64,000 nucleotides of DNA from Winogradskyella helgolandensis. Its GTDB lineage: Bacteria > Bacteroidota > Bacteroidia > Flavobacteriales > Flavobacteriaceae. A program made the translations under genes and the position numbers. The first letter of the stretch is position 1, and every line of letters starts with the position of its first letter. The notes below the pieces were generated by a model, which was not told where the DNA came from, ran no database searches, and saw nothing but the letters and a program-made list of their open reading frames with translations. The stretch is from the NCBI RefSeq assembly GCF_013404085.1, contig NZ_JABFHO010000001.1, forward strand, positions 4,167,501 to 4,231,500, written 5' to 3'. Below, piece after piece: positions 6,825-14,888 of this stretch.

Positions 6825-6923
6825 AAGCTTGACCCGTCCTGAAACATGGCTACAAGTTAAAATTAAATCAGTATCTAAAATAATTAATCAAGCTATTCTC
6901 TTGGTTGCTAAACACCCCTTTTT

Positions 6924-7000
6924 CGGTTGCTTTTCGGTTGCTTTTCGGTTGCTTTTCGGTTGCTTTTCGGTTGCTTTTCGGTTGCTTTTCGGTTGCTATG
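6924..7000 (+). repeat. Tandem 11 bp repeat (CGGTTGCTTTT, about 6.6 copies)
   Basis: Six complete head-to-tail copies starting at 6924, 6935, 6946, 6957, 6968 and 6979, plus a seventh partial copy at 6990. They lie in the gene-free stretch 6825-7124 after E7. An open frame runs through the repeat but has no convincing start and its sequence is only the repeat read in frame. Nothing else recognisable is in this stretch. Confidence 0.9.
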
Positions 7001-7124
7001 GTTGTCATTTTTGGTCACAACCAGCAAAAAAACAAACTAAAAACCTATAAATGAGATAATTAACAAATTAAAACCAAACAACAACCAGTTTCAATTTTGG
7101 TTACTACTTAATTGTTAAAAAAAC

Positions 7125-7643
7125 TCAACTACTATTATAATCATTTAAAAAATTAGAGAACTGACTTCTAAGATTAAATTCAACTTCGATGCAACTCCAA
7201 TATTGACCAAATAAAATATTTCTATTTTGATCATCTTTTATAGATTCAATTAACTTACTTACTTCTATATTATTTACATCTTTTGTTATTAAACAAGGAT
7301 AGGATTTACTCAAATTTAAATTATTAAATAATTCAGACTGCTCTTTATTATTTAGATCTGAACAAAACGTATTAATATGATAATCTATTGGCATATTTAA
7401 ATACTTATGCAGTTCCCTTATAGCTATCTGATCGTAAATGGATGTTTTATATATATTTACAAAGTTCATAACAGATAAGATATAAAGTTTAAATGAAAGC
7501 TGCTGCCTATCAAGTTGTTTTATCTCCTTTTTTATTATATAATCCGCTAAAATATTATAAGCAGTAATTCTAAAGTCATCTTCAGGAAGTCCTTTTTGCT
7601 CAATCATATTTTGAATTATATTCATTGCTCTTTCTATGGTCAT
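7125..7643 (-). CDS. Hypothetical protein of the integrative element
   Basis: 172 residues, soluble, no family recognised. Mostly helical and rich in Ile, Asn and Lys like its neighbours. It is the last gene of the element, separated by about 215 bp from the DUF3987 gene; that gap holds no gene and contains no clear terminator. Nothing in the sequence shows a function. Confidence 0.55.
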   Translation of the reverse strand: MTIERAMNIIQNMIEQKGLPEDDFRITAYNILADYIIKKEIKQLDRQQLSFKLYILSVMNFVNIYKTSIYDQIAIRELHKYLNMPIDYHINTFCSDLNNKEQSELFNNLNLSKSYPCLITKDVNNIEVSKLIESIKDDQNRNILFGQYWSCIEVEFNLRSQFSNFLNDYNSS

Positions 7644-7859
7644 TACTATTTTGTTTTATGAAACCGGAAACTAACAGGTGAATTAAGTAAAAACACCACG
7701 TATACAAGCTATAAGCGTGAAACAGATTATTTTAAAAAGTTTCATACTATTTACATATTGATTCTTTAAAGAAACTTTTCAATTGATTCACGAGTAATTA
7801 CACTCCTTGGATTTAAAAGCATTAACAAAGATTCAACATCAAGTTTCTAGTTTCCTCTT

Positions 7860-9213
7860 TTACTTATTGTAAGTTTTACTATTCCAAATTTTAGATATAT
7901 AACCAGCAGAATAACCAGTTATATTAGCCACATCTTTTGCTTGGGCTTTATTTAATTTTGCAGAATCTATTACTTTCCTAAGAAAGTCCTGATTCTTCTC
8001 AGGATTATTGATATAATTTAAGGTTAACTGAAAGTTTGTATAATAAAAGTCATTAATCTGAATTGCTAATTCTACAGTATCAAGAGTTACTTTATCTTGA
8101 AAACTATCATTGAAAGATTTTTTTATTAAATGGATTAGTAAGACTAATTTATGAATGCTTATCATCATTTTAGAAATATACCCTCTAATATTCTCAGGTA
8201 GTTTTTTTTTTGGAGTTCAACAAAATCTGAGAGTATTCATGCAATTTCTCATCAACCCCTTTATCTAGAATAACATTACATTCTCTCTTTTCATTTTCAA
8301 TGTGTTTTCTATAATTGATCAAGCCTTTTAATAGAACATGATAATTATTTAAAATTTCTTCTGATAATTTTTCTTTTGATATTTTAGAGTTATCTACGAG
8401 CAGATTAGAGAATAACATCCTATCTATGAACCCACTTTCTAAATTACCATTAGCAAAATTTTTTTTTAAAAATTGGTGTTGTGTAGAGCCTATAAGTGTG
8501 GGGTAAGAATTTTCTAACCTATAACTATCTGTTGTTTTTCTTCCTATATCAATGAATAAATTAGTATAACCCTGCAACAAAAAATTACGCCATGCAGGCC
8601 CTTCGTTACCTCTTTCATTTGCCATTTTTTGTACTAAAAAATAAATCTCATCAAGATTCACACCTATTGAATAGGGATTATGAAAATGAACGTGCTTCGC
8701 TGCTTCTATTGTAGCGTCTTGAAGTAGAAACTGTTTACGCACAGGCTCATCTTTATTAGAAGTAATTTCTTGTTTTTTATGATCTTTAAGCTCCTTACGA
8801 TACGATTTGTAATTTTCGCTATCAGACTTATTTAGTGGTTTACAAGCTATATTTATTGCTTCTGATTTAGTATCTCCCCTACTTCCAATGATTGTAAAGT
8901 ATAGGTTCGCATAGTTAGTATACCCCATGCAATTTATTTTAAAAGCTAAACCAGTTCCGCTGCTGAAAGCAAATAATATTGAACTTAAAAGATACTCTTT
9001 TGGTATTCTTTTATAAACGAAAGCCTCATTAATAAGTGCTCTTATATCACTTGGCATTGAACTAACAATTCCATCTAATTGCTGAATTGCAGTATCTTTA
9101 ATATTTGATAATTTAGTGTTCTTGGATTCCTGGTTAATTAAATTAATTTTATCAACTTTCATATTGCTAGAGTTATTATTTTGACAAAAAATTCTATTAC
9201 ATGTATAATGCAT
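7860..9213 (-). pseudogene. DUF3987 family protein, frameshifted in an A10 run
   Basis: Two frames together make one DUF3987-type protein of about 445 residues. The upstream part (9213-8194) has a P-loop-like GSRGDTKSEAI (about residues 110-120) and an acidic VNLDEI (Walker-B-like, about 185). The downstream part (to 7860) continues as ...LPENIRGYISKMMISIHKLVLLIHLI, the usual C-terminal helical region. The frames meet at ten A residues (T10 in the plus strand near 8201-8211); removing one A joins them without loss. The family is found with integrases and primases in Bacteroidota islands and is thought to be replication-associated. It could be a true pseudogene, a transcriptional-slippage gene or a homopolymer error. 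Confidence 0.75.
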
Positions 9214-9226
9214 TAAGTATTCTTTT

Positions 9227-9514
9227 TTATTTTCGTTTGTATTTTAGTGATTTAACCTCTTTTAGAGCGTCATCTAAATCAACGCGTTTAATAAATACTC
9301 TTCGCCCAATTTTAAAAGCTGGCAGAACTCCTTTTTTTATGTAATTATGAACAGTAAGATTTGTAACTCCTAACTCATCAGAAACTTCTTGTATAGATAG
9401 TTTTGAATTGTTATTGATTGCAGTAAATGGTGCTAGTTTTCGGTCTATTAAATTTTCAAAATCTTCAAGTAGCTCTGATTTAGAAAAATTTTGGACTTGG
9501 ATTAAATGTGACAT
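9227..9514 (-). CDS. Excisionase-like helix-turn-helix protein
   Basis: 95 residues. From about residue 40, SIQEVSDELGVTNLTVHNYIKKGVLPAFKIGRRVFIKRVDLDDAL is the winged helix of the MerR-like excisionase (HTH_17) family, used by Bacteroidota islands as Xis or as a regulator of the element's genes. It lies 13 nt upstream of the DUF3987 gene and just downstream of a large palindrome (9571-9606), which is a candidate binding site. The gene looks intact. Confidence 0.85.
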   Translation of the reverse strand: MSHLIQVQNFSKSELLEDFENLIDRKLAPFTAINNNSKLSIQEVSDELGVTNLTVHNYIKKGVLPAFKIGRRVFIKRVDLDDALKEVKSLKYKRK

Positions 9515-9570
9515 ACGATATTGTTTTAATTAAACGATACCGCAAGTTTAGGATAATATTAAAAAGAGTT

Positions 9571-9606
9571 GTTTGACCGTGTTTGACTGGTCAAACACGG
9601 TCAAAC
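9571..9606. repeat. Perfect 17 bp-arm palindrome built of GTTTGAC units
   Basis: Left arm GTTTGACCGTGTTTGAC (9571-9587), centre TG, right arm its exact reverse complement (9590-9606). Each arm contains two GTTTGAC words 10 bp apart, so four half-sites are arranged as two nested inverted pairs. It lies in the 105 bp gap upstream of the xis-like gene. It could be an operator, an origin-like cruciform or a terminator; on the minus strand it is followed after four nt by a T-rich stretch. Confidence 0.9.
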
Positions 9607-9619
9607 AGTAAAGATTATT

Positions 9620-10683
9620 TTATAAGAAGTCTGTATATTTCAAATATTTATCTAATTGATTTGACTTCAACGCATAATCATAGTTTTGTTTAGTTATTTT
9701 TGTGCCGAAACACTCATTTAATGCATAAACTATATCCGTTTTATCGCAAAATTTCAAATACTCTTTATTACTTAGCTGAATCCCTATCGAACAAATAAAC
9801 GTTTCAGCCCCTCTTTTTTTAAATTCATCTGGAATCAATATTGAATATTCATCTTGAATTAGTTGTATAATTCCTTTCTCTAGTAATTTGTCAATAATTA
9901 CACTAAAATTTGTTTTTGGGGTTTCTAGTAGATTTTCTAAGCTCAGCTTAGCTTTAATTTCCTTTTTATTACACTTCTTAGAAGTCTCTTGTAAGCTAAG
10001 TATATGATTTTTTATCGTCTCTAAAATAACTTTAGCCTCATAAAATGAGCTCCATTCCTCTAAGAGATCAAAAAAACCGGATAAACCATCATCAGCAAGA
10101 TTTATTTTGTTTTCAATAGCTAAATTCATAAAAGATTTTGGCTTGTTTTTAAGATAAAGCCTGAGGAAATTTGGTGAGTACGATATATTCAATTTCACAT
10201 ATTCATACCATGACATTACTCCATTCACACCAGTACTTGAAATTAAATTATCATCATAGATGGTATACCACTCTGATTTTGGGTAGTACTCATTGTACTT
10301 CTCTTTTAAAAAAGACACTTTTTCGTTTATATCAAAAAAAGATCTCATTTCAAATAAAATTTGTGTAATCACTAATTGTGGATCAGATAATGCAGCAGTA
10401 ACATGAAATTCTAGAATCTCATACACTTCCATTACAAAATCTTTAGTGAAGTCAAAATCTTTACCCTTATAAATTAATGGAAAATGATAGAAGTTGCATT
10501 CTTCAAACAGCTTTTCTAAATTGCATTCTTTTTCTTCAATTGATGAAAATGAAACCTCATAAATATCTTTAGGAACAGAGGTTTTTAACACATTTTTTTT
10601 ACTAAAAAATTCAAGGTTTCTTCATTAAAGCAACTAAAATCACAATTTTGAGCAATACCAAGATATTCAGTCCTTTTTATCAT
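9620..10683 (-). pseudogene. Hypothetical protein of the integrative element, frameshifted in an A8 run
   Basis: The long frame (10591-9620, 323 codons) opens only with a GTG. Upstream, an ATG at 10683-10681 overlaps the integrase stop (ATGA) and encodes about 30 residues (MIKRTEYLGIAQNCDFSCFN...) before a stop. Adding one base to the eight A residues at 10600-10593 joins the two into a single protein of about 354 residues. The ATGA coupling makes 10683 the likely true start. No domain recognised; it is helical, with repeated acidic clusters. Usual companions are the integrase upstream and the xis-like gene downstream. Confidence 0.6.
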
Positions 10684-11954
10684 GCTTTTTTAAGTTTAGG
10701 TAATTCCATACTTCCAAATGCCAAATTAATTGCATCAACTTTAGCTTCAGTATCTACTTTGTAATAACTATTAAACGTTTTCAAGTCACGATGGCCTGTC
10801 ATTTTCATAATAGTTTTATCTGCAATTCCTTTTTTCTTCATTATTGTTATGAAAGTTCGCCGAGCACTATGAGTAGAAATTCTATCATAAAATGGTTTAA
10901 CGATAACTTCTTTTTGCTTATTCTTATTTCTTGTATACTCTACATCAAAATCAAATTCAGCACTTTTAAATACCTTTTTTATTAATTCATTTTGCTTTTG
11001 ATTTGTTATAAGTGGTAATAAATTATCATACTTTTTTAAAATGTACTTAGTAATATCAAATAATGGAATTTCTCTAGCATCCTTAGTTACGTCTTTATCC
11101 TCTTTTATCAAAAGCACACCATCTCTTATCGTTCTATTATTTATTAATCTAAGTTCTCCAAACCGCAATCCTGTTAAACATTGAAACACAAATACATCTC
11201 TTACTTTTTCTAACGATTTCGATTTTGTATCAAATTCAAAAATAGTTTTTACTTGGTCCAAATTTAACGCTACCTCTTGAGTAATTACACGATCTGGTTT
11301 TTTAAAACCTCTAAAGGCATCATTATAAGTATACTTCTCCTTTATTGCCCAAAACATAAAAGTTTTAAACAACCCAATATTTCTCGCAAATGTATTGGTA
11401 CCATGATCTGAAGTCGTATAACAATAATCCGTGAAATCAGTATAAAATTTTTCATTTATATTACTGAAAGTTAAATTATATTTTGTGCTTTTATCAAACT
11501 GAACTAAGTGATTTTTGATGTTATTATATCGCTTAATAGTGGAAGGTTTCCATTCTCTTCTTTTCACTTTTTCTTCAATAAAACTATCATACGCTTCATA
11601 AAAAACACTTTTACTTGGATCTATTTTTTTAAATTCTCTATTAAAATTTTCTTTCAATATTTTTGAAGTTAAATCCTAATTAATTCTAGAGTACACACCA
11701 ATCAATTCTTCAAATTTATTCGAATATCTATCTAATTGCTGTTTAATTGATGATGCTTCTTTCAACCTATTGGATCCTCTTAATTTTGGAGCTCTATTCT
11801 CAAAACTCCAACCAATAGGAGCTATTCTTTCTCCAGTTGAGTAAACGAACTTCTTTTTCTCTTTATTAAAATGACAAGTAAATAAAATTAATGATGGTTT
11901 AGAACCTTTTTCTGCTTGAGGTTCTTTTAAGTAAAAAGAATGTTTCATAATCAT
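10680..11954 (-). pseudogene. Tyrosine recombinase (phage-integrase family) with an internal amber codon
   Basis: Same-frame protein of about 424 residues if the TAG at codon 93 (11678-11676) is ignored. Codons 1-92 are the arm-binding N-terminal domain; after the stop the frame continues DLTSKILKENFN into the SAM-like core-binding domain and the catalytic domain. Catalytic signatures are present: Arg in GLRFGELRLI, HSARR with His and Arg, TGHRD, and the Tyr nucleophile in FNSYYKV. It is a Bacteroidota island integrase, not an IntI. Codon usage and similarity run through the stop, so it is a recent nonsense mutation or read through. Translation could restart at the TTG near 11657, leaving the arm-binding domain off. 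Confidence 0.85.
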
Positions 11955-12095
11955 TGAGTTGACAAAAGAGTTGACAATATTTATATATTCAAATATAACT
12001 CAATTATATAAAAGCATCTACATCATCATCTAAATAACAGTAAATATGTGGATTTCACATATAAAATTACTCATTAAAGCATAAAAGATTCAATA

Positions 12096-12221
12096 CTCTC
12101 CGACTCCACAATTAAGCACAACTTTGTTGTTTAAAAGCGCTTGGGCTGAAAGCACAAAAAGTTGTATTTACAGGATGGGATTCACTAGAGAACAACGACG
12201 TTAATCTCTCTAACTCCACAA
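12096..12221 (+). repeat. Two near-identical 16 bp direct repeats resembling a tRNA 3' end
   Basis: CTCTCCGACTCCACAA (12096-12111) and CTCTCTAACTCCACAA (12206-12221), 110 bp apart, in the gene-free stretch 11955-12451 upstream of the integrase. The words look like the 3' part of an acceptor stem, the usual target of such integrases, but no complete tRNA or tmRNA can be folded around either copy and no third copy was seen at the other end of the element. Possible att-site remnants; low certainty. Confidence 0.35.
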
Positions 12222-12251
12222 CACTCACAACTGTATTGTGAATGAAAATAT

Positions 12252-12284
12252 AAAAATCCATCAAGTTTACTTGAATGGATTTTT
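12252..12284. terminator. Hairpin with A/T tails (terminator-like)
   Basis: Arms AAAAATCCAT (12252-12261) and ATGGATTTTT (12275-12284), with an inner CAAGT/ACTTG stem. It could end transcription from either side. It lies between the att-like repeats and the DUF922 gene and has no obvious gene of its own, so it may be left over from a lost RNA or protein gene. Confidence 0.6.
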
Positions 12285-12373
12285 GTGTTTAATTATCGTG
12301 CTAATTAAAGCAAAACAAATAAAATTGTTCTTCATTAAAGAAAATAAAAATCACCAGCCATTTCCTATATATA

Positions 12374-12395
12374 TTTTGTTTACTAAATTAGTTGC
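12374..12395 (+). repeat. Remnant of the E-family structured repeat (E8)
   Basis: 22 bp identical to the segment that precedes and includes the 5' arm of hairpin B in repeats E1, E3 and E5 (TTTACTAAATTAGTTGC at its core). The following ~45 bp (CTCATCACACC...AACACATAACGACC) weakly follow the rest of the repeat. Same orientation as E1-E7. This is the decayed distal end of the cassette array, now cut off from it by the integrative element. Confidence 0.75.
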
Positions 12396-12451
12396 CTCAT
12401 CACACCTAAACATCTTTTAAGTCATTCAACACATAACGACCTCAACTCCAC

Positions 12452-12997
12452 ATGAAACTAACAGTAGCGCTATGTTTTATATTGATATCTCTATTTCTTT
12501 CAACACAGTTAAACGCCCAGGACACAGTAGAGTGGTCAAAAGACAGAAAATTAAACTGGTCGGATTTTAAAGCAGCTCCTAATTTAGATATTGTGGCTTA
12601 TGCCCTCACTTCTTACAAAATAGAAATCCTACCAATTGATATTATGGTTGATGCAGATGAGAATATTCAGGATTATGAAGCATTAACAGTTGTAGCTAAT
12701 TTTTATACGGAACATTCTTGGGTTTATGAAAAAAGCGCCTATTTACTTTTACATGAACAATTACACTTTGATATCGCTGCCTTATATGCTTTTAAAATCC
12801 GTAAAGCGTTTGAAAAATTAAAAGCACAGAAGAATGCTAATTACAATTCTTATGTAAGTGTCTATCAAGAATTATGGAAGGAATGTCTCGAAACACAAAA
12901 ATCTTACGATAAGGAAACACAGCATGGGCAATTAGTTACTATAAACGATACTTGGATCGATAAAATTACCGAGCAAATAAATGTTTTTGAACAATAA
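12452..12997 (+). CDS. DUF922 family exported zinc-protease-like protein
   Basis: 181 residues. Signal peptide 1-22 (ends LNAQ). The domain begins WSKDRKLNWSDFKAAP and carries LLLHEQLHFDI (about residues 107-117), whose HEQLH fits the HExxH zinc-binding motif; DUF922 members are predicted secreted zinc-dependent proteases. Later conserved aromatic and acidic residues (YQELWKECLETQKSYDKETQHG) complete the domain. Short enough to be just the single domain. It stands alone between the array remnant and the convergent EEP gene. Confidence 0.85.
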   Translation: MKLTVALCFILISLFLSTQLNAQDTVEWSKDRKLNWSDFKAAPNLDIVAYALTSYKIEILPIDIMVDADENIQDYEALTVVANFYTEHSWVYEKSAYLLLHEQLHFDIAALYAFKIRKAFEKLKAQKNANYNSYVSVYQELWKECLETQKSYDKETQHGQLVTINDTWIDKITEQINVFEQ

Positions 12998-13049
12998 AGA
13001 AAAGCTAAGAATCTATAAGCGTAGTTTTAATTTTATTGATCACATAAAA

Positions 13050-13913
13050 TCATTTTAACTCAATTTCTATATAAACAGGAAAATGGTCGGAAGGAAACTT
13101 AAAATCTATTGCACTTGAAAACACAGCATATTTAGGTACAAGAACATTGGGTGATTTTGAAACGAATATATAATCGATTCGACGTGTTGCGGATTCATTA
13201 TATTGAAAGGCATTAAATGTTCCCTCTGGCCCAAACTTTAACGTGGCTATTTGTCTTGAATCAGACATAGTTGGTAAAATTTCTGCGACAACCTTACTAT
13301 TAGGTTCTACATTAAAATCCCCCATTAAAAGTACAGGATAGTTTTCGGTATTTTCTAACGCCATCTTTTTTAAAATGAGCTTCATGCCTTCTTTTTGTGC
13401 TTCTTCACCAACATGATCTAAATGTGTATTGAACACCCAGAACTTTTGACCATTGTCTTTTAAAGTAAATAAGCCGTAAGTGCAGACTCTCGGATAAGCC
13501 GCATCCCAACCTTTTGACACTACTGTTGGAGAATCTGATAACCAAAAGGTATGTTGTTTTTCGACTTTCAGTTTTTTTGAATTGTAGTAAATCGCAGAAA
13601 ACTCGCCTTCTCCATTACCATCTCTTCCTTCACCTATAAATTTATAATCTAGCAAAGCAGAATTTAAATCTTCTATTTGATTTGGTCTTGCTTCTTGAAT
13701 GCCAAAAACATCTGGACTCAAAAATAAGATTTGAGAACTTAAAAAGTCTTTTCGATTTGACCATGCATTCTCACCGTCTGATGCAATATCCAAACGAATA
13801 TTATAAGTCATTGCCTTAAGGCTGACCTTACTTCTTTTAACCTCAGGCTTATTAATTTTAGAACTACAACCTAAAACGATAAGGCTAATAAAACATAATG
13901 CAATTCGTTTCAT
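13050..13913 (-). CDS. Endonuclease/exonuclease/phosphatase (EEP) family lipoprotein
   Basis: 287 residues. Lipoprotein signal with lipobox LIVLGC (Cys about 16). The EEP fold motifs are in order: YNIRLD, catalytic Glu in GIQEARPNQ (about residue 74), NTHLDHVG, MGDFNVEPNS, RRIDYIFVS and the final SDHFPV. The family cleaves phosphodiesters or phosphomonoesters with Mg2+; substrates range from DNA to phospholipids. Its position after the glycerophosphodiesterase gene (63 nt apart, same strand) and next to SusC/SusD suggests a surface or periplasmic phosphoesterase acting on the same nutrient. Confidence 0.88.
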   Translation of the reverse strand: MKRIALCFISLIVLGCSSKINKPEVKRSKVSLKAMTYNIRLDIASDGENAWSNRKDFLSSQILFLSPDVFGIQEARPNQIEDLNSALLDYKFIGEGRDGNGEGEFSAIYYNSKKLKVEKQHTFWLSDSPTVVSKGWDAAYPRVCTYGLFTLKDNGQKFWVFNTHLDHVGEEAQKEGMKLILKKMALENTENYPVLLMGDFNVEPNSKVVAEILPTMSDSRQIATLKFGPEGTFNAFQYNESATRRIDYIFVSKSPNVLVPKYAVFSSAIDFKFPSDHFPVYIEIELK

Positions 13914-13976
13914 GTATTAAATGTTTCTAGCTTAAAAAATTATAACAAGCACTTACATATAAAGTAATATTAATAC

Positions 13977-14783
13977 TTAATCATTATGCTCTGAAGCGAC
14001 TTTTATCCTTTCAAACGTCAATTCTGGTTCATCGGTAGTAATGTAATCAAAATCATGAGCTAATAACCAATCTATATCTTCTTCTTTATTTGCTGTCCAA
14101 CCATTTAATTTGAGACCTAAATCTTTAGCTTCTTTAATCCAATGCTCTTTATTTTTTAACTTCCAGACTAAATAATCTAAACCTGTAATACCATCGTTTT
14201 TTAATTCTTCTGGAGATTTTGAACCATCGAGATATAAAACTTTTGCGTTAGCATCTATATCTTTAATACGTTTAATAACATCGTAACTAAAACTGATATA
14301 ATAAGAGATATACGCTTCAGCTTTTAATTCTTTAACCAAGGCTACCGTTTTGTTAGCCATTTCAATATTTCGACCTTCGATTTTGGAAGGCTTTATTTCG
14401 CACACCAAACCCGTTGTAGTATTATTAATCATACCTGCACTAATAAAATCTCTTAGTGTAGGAAGTGTTTCACCATTTGGTAACTTATGTTTTGCTAATT
14501 CTTCATACGTTGACGTTTCTATATCGACACCTTGATAATCGGCATCATGTGTTACGATTAAAACGTGATCGGATGTCATTCGAACATCAAACTCAGAACC
14601 TGTACAGTTTAAGCGGATCGCCTCATGTAATGCAGCGATAGAATTTTTAGGAAAACCTTTAGCTTTCCATGCACCTCTGTGGGCAATTACAGGATTATCA
14701 GCAAAAACAATTCCTGGTTCAGTTGTAGTTGAATTGCATGATGCTAATCCAATACATAAAAATAAAACGATAAAACAACGCAT
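13977..14783 (-). CDS. Glycerophosphodiester phosphodiesterase lipoprotein
   Basis: 268 residues from the ATG at 14783, preferred over an in-frame upstream ATG because it starts the lipoprotein signal MRCFIVLFLCIGLASC. GDPD TIM-barrel motifs follow: IAHRGAWKAKGFPKNS (catalytic His-Arg), GSEFDVRMTSDHVLIVTHD (metal Glu and Asp, catalytic His), CEIKPS, and DEPELTFE near the end. It hydrolyses glycerophosphodiesters to glycerol-3-phosphate plus an alcohol, here probably at the outer membrane or in the periplasm. It lies between the SusCD terminator and the EEP gene; the glpFKD genes 8 kb away would use the products. Confidence 0.92.
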   Translation of the reverse strand: MRCFIVLFLCIGLASCNSTTTEPGIVFADNPVIAHRGAWKAKGFPKNSIAALHEAIRLNCTGSEFDVRMTSDHVLIVTHDADYQGVDIETSTYEELAKHKLPNGETLPTLRDFISAGMINNTTTGLVCEIKPSKIEGRNIEMANKTVALVKELKAEAYISYYISFSYDVIKRIKDIDANAKVLYLDGSKSPEELKNDGITGLDYLVWKLKNKEHWIKEAKDLGLKLNGWTANKEEDIDWLLAHDFDYITTDEPELTFERIKVASEHND

Positions 14784-14838
14784 AAGTAAAAGTATTAAAT
14801 AAAAAATGTGTAAAAATCGTAAATTAAAAACACAAAAG

Positions 14839-14856
14839 GGCAAGTGAACTTGCCCA
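14839..14856 (-). terminator. Terminator after susD
   Basis: Perfect inverted repeat GGGCAAGT (14839-14846) / ACTTGCCC (14849-14856), followed on the minus strand by TTTTGTGTTTTTA. It lies 33 nt past the susD stop and separates susCD from the GDPD gene, so readthrough or a separate promoter would be needed for the latter. Confidence 0.75.
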
Positions 14857-14888
14857 ATATGTTTCTATAGAATGACTAATTCAAATAA

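Larger units (their letters stand above)
7100..11960 (-). mobile_element. Small degraded integrative element (tyrosine integrase, xis-like, DUF3987)
   Basis: Five minus-strand genes in the order integrase, unknown protein, excisionase-like HTH, DUF3987 protein, unknown protein. This set is typical of small Bacteroidota genomic islands. No relaxase or conjugation gene is visible, so it would not be self-transmissible. Three of the five genes are interrupted, which suggests a decaying element. Exact ends were not found: no direct repeat linking both sides was seen. The limits given are the gene limits plus a little flank. Repeat-family DNA on both sides (E7 at 6686 and a remnant at 12374) suggests insertion into the cassette array. 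Confidence 0.7.

Noticed and set aside
6817..7050. Open frame through the 11 bp tandem repeat
   Set aside because: It starts at a TTG inside repeat E7 and most of its sequence is the tandem repeat read in frame; no sign of a real protein.
10680..11954. The integrase as the engine of the cassette array (IntI)
   Set aside because: It is a Bacteroidota island integrase with an arm-binding domain and sits at the distal end of the array on the opposite strand, not at the attI side. It is also interrupted.
12081..12111. A tRNA or tmRNA gene ending in GACTCCACA
   Set aside because: No matching acceptor 5' strand or anticodon arm can be found upstream; kept only as an att-like remnant.
12238..12420. 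60-codon frame on the plus strand
   Set aside because: Runs through the terminator hairpin and the repeat remnant, with no family resemblance; chance frame in AT-rich DNA.
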